Positions 28,070 to 35,351 of a stretch of 64,000 nt of DNA are shown in pieces (positions within the stretch are counted from its first letter, which is position 1; each line of letters starts with the position of its first letter). The stretch covers positions 3,038,001 through 3,102,000 of the forward strand of contig NZ_CP163444.1 of the NCBI RefSeq assembly GCF_041053105.1, read 5' to 3'. Source of the DNA: Streptomyces sp. R44 (lineage in GTDB: Bacteria > Actinomycetota > Actinomycetes > Streptomycetales > Streptomycetaceae). The notes beneath the pieces are model-generated. The model did no database searches and was not told where the DNA came from. It saw only the letters and a list, made by a program, of their open reading frames with translations. A program made the translations under genes and the position numbers.

Positions 28070-28966
28070 ATGACGACCGCAACCGCCCCCGCTCCCGCTT
28101 CCGTACGGACCGAGGCGAGCCCCGCCGAGAAGCGGGCCCGCCGCAGATCGCTGCTGCACTGGATCGCCGTGCACTCGCTCGGCATCGCCGCCGCCCTGTT
28201 CTTCGTCCTCCCGTTCGTCTTCGTCCTCCTGACGTCCCTGATGAGCGACGACCAGGCGCTCACCCGGGACCTGACGCCGAACTCCTGGCACTGGGACAAC
28301 TACGTCAGGGTCTTCCAGACCGAGGGCTTCCTCACCTGGTGGAAGAACTCCCTGCTGTACGCGGGTCTCGGCACCGTCCTCGTCGTGGTGTCCTCGATCC
28401 CCGTGGCCTACGCGCTCGCGAAGTTCCGCTTCCGCGGCCGGCATCTGTCGCTGCTGCTCGTCATCTCGATGATGATGCTGCCGCCGCAGGTCGTGATCAT
28501 CCCGATGTACCTGTTCTGGGCCAAGCAGATGGACCTCTCCGGCACGCTGTGGCCGCTGATCGTCCCGATGGCGTTCGGCGACGCCTTCGCCGTCTTCCTG
28601 CTGCGCCAGTTCCTGCTGACCATCCCGAACGAGTACGTCGAGGCCGCGCGGATCGACGGCTGCGGCGAATTCCGCACGCTGATACGGGTCGTGCTCCCGA
28701 TGGCGAAGCCCGGCATCGCCGCCGTCGCCCTCTTCCAGTTCTTCTACTGCTGGAACGACTACTTCGGGCCGCAGATCTACGCCTCCGAGAACCCGGCCGC
28801 CTGGACGCTCAGTTACGGCCTGGAGTCCTTCAAGGGCGCGCACCACACCGACTGGAACCTGACCATGGCCGCGACCGTGCTGGTCATGGCCCCCGTGATC
28901 CTCGTGTTCTTCTTCGCGCAGAAGGCGTTCGTCGAGGGAGTCACACTGACCGGAGTGAAGGGCTGA
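28070..28966 (+). CDS. csnG: ABC sugar transporter permease (MalG type)
   Basis: The 298-residue protein has six helices and the EAA motif NEYVEAARIDGCGEFRTLIR about 100 residues from the C terminus. LPPQVVIIPMYLFWAKQM precedes it, as in MalG-type permeases. The gene starts 3 bp after csnF, so the two are co-translated. It ends with the membrane helix and short cytoplasmic tail EGVTLTGVKG. Confidence 0.9.
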   Translation: MTTATAPAPASVRTEASPAEKRARRRSLLHWIAVHSLGIAAALFFVLPFVFVLLTSLMSDDQALTRDLTPNSWHWDNYVRVFQTEGFLTWWKNSLLYAGLGTVLVVVSSIPVAYALAKFRFRGRHLSLLLVISMMMLPPQVVIIPMYLFWAKQMDLSGTLWPLIVPMAFGDAFAVFLLRQFLLTIPNEYVEAARIDGCGEFRTLIRVVLPMAKPGIAAVALFQFFYCWNDYFGPQIYASENPAAWTLSYGLESFKGAHHTDWNLTMAATVLVMAPVILVFFFAQKAFVEGVTLTGVKG

Positions 28967-28973
28967 GTCACCT

Positions 28974-30239
28974 ATGAAGCTCGCTGTCGTGGGGGGCGGG
29001 TCCACCTACACCCCCGAACTGATCGACGGATTCGCGCGGCTGCGCGACACCCTGCCCATCACCGAACTCGTCCTCGTCGACCCGGCCGCCGAGCGCCTGG
29101 AGCTCGTCGGCGGTCTGGCCCGGCGGATCTTCGCCAAGCAGGACCACGACGGGAAGGTCGTCACCACCACCGACCTCGACGCCGGGGTCGAGGGCGCCGA
29201 CGCCGTCCTGCTCCAGCTGCGGGTCGGCGGGCAGGCCGCCCGCGAGCAGGACGAGACCTGGCCGCTGGAGTGCGGCTGCGTCGGCCAGGAGACCACCGGC
29301 GCCGGCGGCCTCGCCAAGGCGCTGCGCACGGTCCCGGTGGTCCTGGACATCGCCGAGCGGGTCCGGCGCACCAACCCGGACGCCTGGATCATCGACTTCA
29401 CCAACCCCGTCGGCATCGTCACGCGCGCGCTGCTCCGGGCCGGGCACAAGGCCGTCGGCCTGTGCAACGTCGCCATCGGCTTCCAGCGGAAGTTCGCGAA
29501 GCTCCTCGACGTGACGCCGGCCGAGGTCCACCTCGACCACGTCGGGCTCAACCACCTGACCTGGGAGCGGGCGGTACGGATCGGGGGCCCCGAGGGCGAG
29601 GACGTGCTGCCCCGGCTGCTCGCCGCACACGGCGAGGCGATCGCCGGCGACCTGCGCCTGCCGCGCCCGGTCCTGGACCGGCTCGGCGTCGTCCCCTCGT
29701 ACTACCTGCGGTACTTCTACGCGCACGACGAGGTGGTGCGGGAGCTCGGCACGAAGCCCTCGCGGGCCGCCGAGGTCGCGGCGATGGAGCGGGAGCTCCT
29801 GGAGATGTACGGGGACCCGGCGCTCGACGAGAAGCCGGCCCTGCTCGCCAAGCGGGGCGGCGCCTTCTATTCGGAGGCGGCCGTGGACCTGGCGGCGTCC
29901 CTCCTGGGCGGCGGGGGTTCGCCGTACCAGGTGGTGAACACGTACAACAACGGCACGCTGCCGTTCCTGCCGGACGACGCCGTCATCGAGACCCAGGCGG
30001 CGGTCGGCGCGCACGGGGCCACTCCGCTGCCGGTCGCGCCGGTGGACCCGCTCTACGCGGGTCTGATCGCGAACGTCACGGCCTATGAGGACCTGGCCCT
30101 GGAGGCGGCGCTGCGCGGCGGCCGCGACCGGGTGTTCAAGGCGCTGCTCGCGCACCCGCTGGTCGGGCAGTACGCGTACGCCGAGGGGCTCACCGACCGG
30201 CTGATCGCGCACAACCGGGAGCACCTCGCGTGGGCGTGA
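28974..30239 (+). CDS. csnH: GH4 glycosidase (6-phospho-beta-glucosidase family, CsnH-like)
   Basis: The 421-residue enzyme belongs to the NAD- and metal-dependent glycoside hydrolase family 4. The Rossmann motif is GGGSTYTPEL at residues 7-16. Metal ligands are the Cys in GLCNVAIG and the His in DHVGLNHLTW, with IDFTNPVGIVT between. GH4 cleaves by redox elimination, usually on 6-phospho sugars. Here sugars enter by an ABC importer, not a phosphotransferase system, so either the kinase next door phosphorylates first or this member accepts unphosphorylated glucosaminides. It overlaps the kinase gene by 10 bp. Confidence 0.88.
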   Translation: MKLAVVGGGSTYTPELIDGFARLRDTLPITELVLVDPAAERLELVGGLARRIFAKQDHDGKVVTTTDLDAGVEGADAVLLQLRVGGQAAREQDETWPLECGCVGQETTGAGGLAKALRTVPVVLDIAERVRRTNPDAWIIDFTNPVGIVTRALLRAGHKAVGLCNVAIGFQRKFAKLLDVTPAEVHLDHVGLNHLTWERAVRIGGPEGEDVLPRLLAAHGEAIAGDLRLPRPVLDRLGVVPSYYLRYFYAHDEVVRELGTKPSRAAEVAAMERELLEMYGDPALDEKPALLAKRGGAFYSEAAVDLAASLLGGGGSPYQVVNTYNNGTLPFLPDDAVIETQAAVGAHGATPLPVAPVDPLYAGLIANVTAYEDLALEAALRGGRDRVFKALLAHPLVGQYAYAEGLTDRLIAHNREHLAWA

Positions 30240-31210
30240 ACCTGAACGGCGTCCTCCTCGCGATCGACGCGGGGAACAGCAAGACCGACGTCGCGGTGGT
30301 CTCGCAGGGCGGGAACGTCCTGGGGTCGGCGCGCGGCGGCGGGTTCCAGCCGCCGGTGGTGGGGGTGGAGACGGCGGTCGACGGGCTCGCGGAGATCGTC
30401 GGGCGGGCGTGCGCCGAGGCCGGTGTCCCGGTGGGGTTCGCGCATGTCACGGCCTGTCTCGCCAATGCCGATCTGCCGGTGGAGGAGGACGCCCTCCGGG
30501 CCGAGCTGCTCGGCCGGAGCTGGAGCCCTTCGGTACGGGTGCACAACGACACCTTCGCGATCCTGCGGGCCGGGGTCGACGAGCCGCGGGGCGTGGCCGT
30601 GGTGTGCGGGGCGGGGATCAACTGCGTCGGGATGACCCCGGACGGGCGGACCGCGCGGTTCCCGGCGATCGGGAAGATCTCCGGGGACTGGGGCGGGGGC
30701 GGCGGACTCGCCGACGAGGCGCTCTGGTTCGCGGCGCGGGCCGAGGACGGGCGTGGCCTGCCCACCGCCCTCGCCCACGCGCTGCCCGCGCACTTCGGCC
30801 TGGACTCGATGTCCGCGCTGATCGAGGCGCTGCACCTGGGCCGGATCCCGATGGGGCGGCGGCTCGAACTGACGCCGGTGCTCTTCCGCGTCGCGTCCCA
30901 GGGCGATCCGATGGCGGAGTCGCTCGTGGACCGGCTCGCCGACGAGGTCGTCGCCATGGCGGCGGTCGCGCTCCGCCGGCTGGGGCTCGACCGCGAGGAG
31001 GCCCCGGTGCTGCTGGGCGGCAGCGTGCTCGCCGCCCGCCACCCGCGGCTTGAGGCGCGGATCCGTGAACTCCTGGCCGCGCGGGCGCCGAAGGCCGTGA
31101 TCGGCTTCGTGACCGCGCCGCCGGTCCTGGGGGCGGGGCTGCTCGCCCTGGACGCGGTGGCCGCGGCTCCGGAGGCGAAGGCCCGGCTGCGGGAGCGGTA
31201 CGAGGCCTGA
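30230..31210 (+). CDS. csnK: BadF/BadG-type sugar kinase (N-acetylglucosamine kinase family)
   Basis: The 326-residue ATPase has the ASKHA phosphate-1 loop LLAIDAGNSKTDVAVV, the adenosine motif VVCGAGINCVGMTPDG and GDWGGGGGLADEAL, and the phosphate-2 loop VLLGGSVLAA. Relatives phosphorylate GlcNAc or glucosamine at O6. As the last gene of the operon it should commit imported amino sugar to central metabolism. GTG 30230 is preferred because GGGAG lies 6 bases upstream; GTG 30236, which overlaps the csnH stop as GTGA, is possible. A hairpin terminator follows. Confidence 0.85.
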   Translation: MGVNLNGVLLAIDAGNSKTDVAVVSQGGNVLGSARGGGFQPPVVGVETAVDGLAEIVGRACAEAGVPVGFAHVTACLANADLPVEEDALRAELLGRSWSPSVRVHNDTFAILRAGVDEPRGVAVVCGAGINCVGMTPDGRTARFPAIGKISGDWGGGGGLADEALWFAARAEDGRGLPTALAHALPAHFGLDSMSALIEALHLGRIPMGRRLELTPVLFRVASQGDPMAESLVDRLADEVVAMAAVALRRLGLDREEAPVLLGGSVLAARHPRLEARIRELLAARAPKAVIGFVTAPPVLGAGLLALDAVAAAPEAKARLRERYEA

Positions 31211-31222
31211 GGGCTGGGGAAC

Positions 31223-31257
31223 GCGGGGCGTCTCGTCGTGACGACGGGGCGCCCCGC
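31223..31257 (+). terminator. Terminator after the csn operon
   Basis: GCGGGGCG at 31223-31230 pairs with CGCCCCGC at the distal end, and an inner CGTCGTGACGACG also pairs. The hairpin lies about 12 bp after the csnK stop. Confidence 0.75.
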
Positions 31258-31505
31258 ACGCATGTTCACCTGTTCGAGCGATGGCCGACAGGGAACCGTT
31301 CTCGGCCGGTCGACGTATTCAGAGTGAGGGGTTCGCCCGCTGATGCGTGGGAGGCATGGGGCACCATAGGCGACAAGATCCAGTCAATCCCGGTGTGCGG
31401 ACGGCCCCCTGAGGCCATACTGCTGGCCGGGTGGTCCTCCACCGGAACCGGTCCCACCGGGACCCGGCCGGGCGGGCCGACGTCAGCGACCGAGGGGGAG
31501 GTCAA
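31258..31505 (+). promoter_or_regulatory. Upstream region of the seven-gene phosphosignalling cluster
   Basis: About 250 bp with no supported gene; it must hold the promoter of the cluster. I see no clear -35/-10 pair or operator palindrome. A GGGGGAGG ribosome site stands at 31494-31501 before GTG 31506. Confidence 0.35.
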
Positions 31506-32933
31506 GTGACACACCCGCCGAACGCGCCCGCCGCCTCGGCGGCGCCGGGCACGGCTCAGGCGCCCGCACGCCCGGGCACCGTGCCCGCGCAGCCGCGGCC
31601 CGTGCCCGCCGCCGGCCCGCCCGCCGCGCGCGGCGCCTGGGCCGTGGGCCGGGAGCGGCTGCGGGAGGCCGCGACGACCGAGCCGGGCCGGCTCCAGATC
31701 CTCGGGGCCGTACTGGCGCTGCTCGTCGTCGCGTTCGGGGCCGTCACCGCCCTGGAGGTCACCGGCCGGTCCTCCGCCGCCGACGACGTCGTCAGCCGCA
31801 GCCAGCCGCTGAGCGCCGACGCGGCCGCCATCTACCGCTCCCTCGCGGACGCCGACACCACCGCCGCGAGCGGATTCCTGGCCGGCACCCTGGAGCCCGC
31901 GGAGTCCCGCGCCCGGTACACCCGGGACATCACCACCGCCTCCCGGCTGCTCGTCAAGGCCGCGGCGAACACGGACGGTTCGTCCGCCTCGGCCCGCGAG
32001 ATCGCCACCCTCAACGAACAGCTCCCGCGCTACACGGGCCTCATCGAGCGCGCCCGGGCCGCCAACCGGCAGGGCCTGCCGCTCGGCGGCGCCTATCTGC
32101 GGTACGCCAACCAGCAGATGTCCAGCGCCCTGCTCCCGGCCGCCGAGCGGCTGTACGCGGCGGAGACGGAGCGGCTGCACCGGGACGACGACTCGGCCCG
32201 CGCCTGGCCGTATCTGTCGCTCGCGCTCGGCCTGCTCGCCCTCGGCGTCCTCCTCTGGGCCCAGCGCCGCAGCTACGCCCGGACCAACCGGGTCTTCAAC
32301 CACGGGCTGCTCGCGGCCACCGCCGCCACCGTCGCTGTCCTGCTCTGGCTGCTCGCCGCGCACACCGTGACGCGGGCCGAGCTGAACAGCGCGCGGGCGC
32401 ACGGGCAGGAGTCCCTCCAGGTGCTCAACACGGCCCGGATCAGCTCGCTCACGGCCCGCGCCAACGAGAACCTGACCCTGGTCGCCCGGGGCGCCGTCCT
32501 CACCGAGGACGGCAAGAGCGACAAGTACGAGGCGGACTACACGGCGAGCATGAGCGCCCTGACGACGGCGCTCGCCGAGGCGCGGGAGCTCGCCGACGAC
32601 GACGCCGGGCGCGGCCCCGTCGACGAGTCCTCCGAGCACGCCGCCGAGTGGCGGGAGCGCCACAAGGACGCCCGTGCCAAGGACGAGGCCGGTGACTACG
32701 AGGGCGCCCTCGGCCGGGTCGTCGGCGCCAAGGAGTCCACGGGCCGGTCCTTCGACGAGGTCGACGCGGCCCTGGAGCGGGCCCTCGCGCACGAGCAGAC
32801 CGAGTTCACCCGCTCCGCCGGGGACGCCAGGGACGCGCTGACGGCGCTGCCGCTCGGCGCGGCGGCCCTCGGGATCCTGGGTGCGGCGGGCGCCGTGCTC
32901 GGCATCAACCGCAGACTGTCGGAGTACCGGTGA
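31506..32933 (+). CDS. Membrane sensor-like protein, GlnX-like
   Basis: The 475-residue protein has a proline/alanine-rich cytoplasmic start (to about 50) and a membrane helix (LQILGAVLALLVVAFGAVTALEV). Next come an extracytoplasmic helical domain of about 150 residues, two central helices (YLSLALGLLALGVLLWAQRR; GLLAATAATVAVLLWLLAAHTV), a second helical extracytoplasmic domain and a final helix. The duplicated helical-bundle layout resembles four-helix receptor domains of histidine kinases and chemoreceptors, but there is no output domain. Mycobacterial GlnX (Rv0412c) has this type of architecture and sits beside glnH and pknG, the arrangement here. I infer it relays extracellular ligand binding to the kinase complex. 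The next gene starts within a few bases. Confidence 0.75.
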   Translation: MTHPPNAPAASAAPGTAQAPARPGTVPAQPRPVPAAGPPAARGAWAVGRERLREAATTEPGRLQILGAVLALLVVAFGAVTALEVTGRSSAADDVVSRSQPLSADAAAIYRSLADADTTAASGFLAGTLEPAESRARYTRDITTASRLLVKAAANTDGSSASAREIATLNEQLPRYTGLIERARAANRQGLPLGGAYLRYANQQMSSALLPAAERLYAAETERLHRDDDSARAWPYLSLALGLLALGVLLWAQRRSYARTNRVFNHGLLAATAATVAVLLWLLAAHTVTRAELNSARAHGQESLQVLNTARISSLTARANENLTLVARGAVLTEDGKSDKYEADYTASMSALTTALAEARELADDDAGRGPVDESSEHAAEWRERHKDARAKDEAGDYEGALGRVVGAKESTGRSFDEVDAALERALAHEQTEFTRSAGDARDALTALPLGAAALGILGAAGAVLGINRRLSEYR

Positions 32934-32944
32934 GAGGGGGCGGG

Positions 32945-34009
32945 ATGCCGAACGGCACGGACCCGCTGGTGCGGCGGACAGCGAGCGGCACGGACCCGCT
33001 GGTGCGGCGGACGGCGAAGCGGCTGCGCGGCTGGGGCGGGGTGGCCGCCATGGCCGTGGCCTGCGGGCTCACCGCCTCGCTCACCCTGCTGCCCCTCGCC
33101 CACGACGGGAGCGGCGCGGCGGCCGCGCCCCTGACGGCGGGCCCCGGCGTGGGCACCGGCGTCCAGGTCAAGGCCGACACCTGCGAGCACCCCGAGGCCT
33201 CCCTCACGCCCTCCTCGGCGGACGGCCCGTCGATCCTGGCGATCAAGGAGCGCGGGAAGCTGATCGTCGGCGTGGACCAGTCCAGCTACCGCTGGGGCTA
33301 CCGGAACCCGGAGAAGGGCGTCCTGGAGGGCTTCGACATCGACCTGGCCCGGGCCATCGCCAAGGACATCCTCGGCGACCCGCAGGCGATCATCTTCCGG
33401 ACGATCCCGACCAACCAGCGGATCGCCGCGCTGAACAGCGGCAAGGTCGACCTCGTCGTGCGCACCATGACGATCAACTGCAAGCGGATCGGGCAGGTCG
33501 CCTTCTCCACCGCCTACTTCCAGGCCGGGCAGCAGGTCCTGGCGCCCAAGCTCGCTACGGAGATCACCGGCTACGACTCCTCGCTGCGCGGCAAGCGGGT
33601 CTGCACCGCCGAGGGCTCCACGGCCTACGACGCCCTGGAGGAGAACTCCTTCGGCGCCGTGTTCAAGGACGAGGCCGACGGCACCAAGGACGACAAGGAC
33701 CTGCTGACCGTCCCCAACCAGCTGGACTGCCTGGCCCGGCTCCAGATGGGCGAGGTCGACGCCGTCGTCACGGACAACGCCCTCGCGGCCGGCCAGGCCG
33801 CGCAGGACCCGGCGGTCGAGCTCAAGGGCCGGCCGTTCACGGAGGAGTACTACGGGGTGGCGGCCAAGCTGGGCAACGACGACCTGGTGCGCCGGGTCAA
33901 CCAGGTCCTGGTGGGCTACCGGCAGGGCCCCTGGCAGCAGGCGTACCAGGAGTGGCTGGCCAAGGACCTGCCGGGGATATCGGGGCCGCCCGCCCCGCTG
34001 TACAAGTAG
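32945..34009 (+). CDS. Glutamate/glutamine-type solute-binding protein, GlnH-like
   Basis: The 354-residue product has a family-3 solute-binding domain: SILAIKERGKLIVGVDQSSYRWG, EGFDIDLARAIAKDILG, TNQRIAALNSGKVDLVVRTMTIN and TDNALAAGQAAQ. ABC permease and ATPase genes are absent, so it is probably a sensor component rather than an importer. The segment before it has two copies of an 11-residue unit (GTDPLVRRTA-) followed by a membrane helix (VAAMAVACGLTASLTLLPLA), a possible lipobox or anchor. An alternative GTG at 32930 overlaps the preceding stop as GTGA; I prefer ATG 32945. Neighbours suggest it presents Asp/Glu-type ligands to the GlnX-like protein. Confidence 0.85.
   Translation: MPNGTDPLVRRTASGTDPLVRRTAKRLRGWGGVAAMAVACGLTASLTLLPLAHDGSGAAAAPLTAGPGVGTGVQVKADTCEHPEASLTPSSADGPSILAIKERGKLIVGVDQSSYRWGYRNPEKGVLEGFDIDLARAIAKDILGDPQAIIFRTIPTNQRIAALNSGKVDLVVRTMTINCKRIGQVAFSTAYFQAGQQVLAPKLATEITGYDSSLRGKRVCTAEGSTAYDALEENSFGAVFKDEADGTKDDKDLLTVPNQLDCLARLQMGEVDAVVTDNALAAGQAAQDPAVELKGRPFTEEYYGVAAKLGNDDLVRRVNQVLVGYRQGPWQQAYQEWLAKDLPGISGPPAPLYK
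32954..33017. repeat. 33-bp direct duplication in the GlnH-like gene
   Basis: GGCACGGACCCGCTGGTGCG and the following bases to GGCGGACNGCGA occur at 32954 and again at 32987. Only one base differs in about 31. It encodes two GTDPLVRRTA units in the cytoplasmic leader of the protein. Confidence 0.85.
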
Positions 34010-34064
34010 CCCGGTGCGCGCCCCCGAAGGAGTAACCCTGTACACGAAGCGGAAGAGGTGACCG

Positions 34065-35351
34065 ATGGGCGTCACGGGACCCCCCGGGCCGGTGATGGAC
34101 CGGGACGAGGTGGACCGTGCGCTGGCGCGGCTCGGCGCCGAGCACAAGGCGATCGAGGACTCGCTCCTCGCGCTCCAGGACCACGCGGGCCGCAGGCTGC
34201 TCGAAGGGGCCGAGCTGACCGGCACGACCCGGGAGCGGTGGGCGGCCGCCGAGCGGACCATCACCCTGCTCTGGACCTGCTTCGACGTGTACACCGGCGC
34301 CCTGCGGGACGCCCGTGAGCTGCGCGCGCGGCGCCGCTGGCCCGGCCGGGAGGAGCTCGTGGAGCTGACCGACCGGCTGCGCGGCGACACCGTGCTCGTC
34401 CCGGGCGGGGCCGGCGAGGGCGCCCTGCTCACCGAGCGGTTCAGCCTGGAGGGGCTCGTCCGGCGGATGAACGAGCTGTACGCCTCCTCGCTCGACCTGG
34501 TCGTCACCGCCGACGCGGTCTGGTCGGCGCTGCCGGCCCGGATAGACCTGCTCGCCGCCGAACTGGGCCGGACGCGTTCGCTCGCGCACTCGGTCGGCGT
34601 CCGGCCCGGGGAGCATCCGGCGGGCGACGAGCTGGAGGCGATCACGGCCGAGCTGACCGCGCTGCGCTCCCAGGTGGTGACCGACCCGCTGGCGTTCTGG
34701 CGGCCTGCGGCGGGGAGTTCGGCGCCCGGCGGGGGCCGTCCCGACACCGAGCGGTACGACCGGGCGGCCCTGGCCCTGGAGGACGTGAGGCGGGAGATCG
34801 AGGCGGTCCTCGCGGTCCGGCAGGACTCCGAGGACCGGCTGCTGCGGCTGCGGGACGTGCTCTCGCGGGCGGACCGGACGCTCGCCGAGGCGCGGTCGGC
34901 GCGCGGCGAGGTCCTCGCGAAGATCGCCGCCTCCGAGGTGCCGGCGGTCAGCGGGCCGCCGATCGTGCTCCAGGAGCGGCTCGCGGCCGCCGCCGAGTAC
35001 CGCAGGCACGCCCAGTGGCACCGGCTCTCCCCGCTCCTGGAGTCGCTGGAGCGGGAGGCGGAGGACGAACTGCTGCGGGCCCGCGAGTCGTTGACGGCGG
35101 TCACCGCGCCGCTCGCGGTCCGGGCCGAGCTGCGCGGCCGGCTCGACGCGTACAAGGCGAAGGTGGCGCGGCTCGGCGGGGCGGAGGATCCGCTGCTCGT
35201 CGAGCGGTACGACGCGGCGCGCCGGATGCTGTGGAGCGCGCCCTGCGACCTGCGGGTCGCGGAGCAGGCGGTGCTGCGCTATCAGCAGGCGGTGGCGGAC
35301 GTGCTGTCCGGTCCGCGGGACACGAGGGACGCGGGAGGACGACAGTGGTGA
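34065..35351 (+). CDS. Helical (coiled-coil) protein of the kinase cluster, unknown function
   Basis: The 428-residue product is soluble and predominantly alpha-helical. Charged heptad-like stretches run through it (VDRALARLGAEHKAIEDSLLAL; LEDVRREIEAVLAVRQDSEDRLLRLRDVLSRADRTL in parts; LLESLEREAEDELLRARESL). No enzyme motif or membrane segment is visible. It lies between the binding-protein gene and the kinase gene; its stop overlaps the kinase GTG by four bases, so the two are translationally coupled. A scaffold or adaptor linking receptor and kinase fits the position, but that is inference. Confidence 0.7.
   Translation: MGVTGPPGPVMDRDEVDRALARLGAEHKAIEDSLLALQDHAGRRLLEGAELTGTTRERWAAAERTITLLWTCFDVYTGALRDARELRARRRWPGREELVELTDRLRGDTVLVPGGAGEGALLTERFSLEGLVRRMNELYASSLDLVVTADAVWSALPARIDLLAAELGRTRSLAHSVGVRPGEHPAGDELEAITAELTALRSQVVTDPLAFWRPAAGSSAPGGGRPDTERYDRAALALEDVRREIEAVLAVRQDSEDRLLRLRDVLSRADRTLAEARSARGEVLAKIAASEVPAVSGPPIVLQERLAAAAEYRRHAQWHRLSPLLESLEREAEDELLRARESLTAVTAPLAVRAELRGRLDAYKAKVARLGGAEDPLLVERYDAARRMLWSAPCDLRVAEQAVLRYQQAVADVLSGPRDTRDAGGRQW

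Noticed and set aside
25289..29005. A 1238-codon minus-strand open frame over the csn operon
   Set aside because: It runs antisense to csnR, csnE, csnF and csnG with shadow-type composition (Val/Gly/Arg/Glu), and no ribosome site or domain supports it.
35015..35347. N-terminal extension of the kinase reading back to 35015
   Set aside because: It overlaps the helical-protein gene in another frame. GTG 35348 with GTGA coupling and the first zinc ribbon at residue 10 is the better start.
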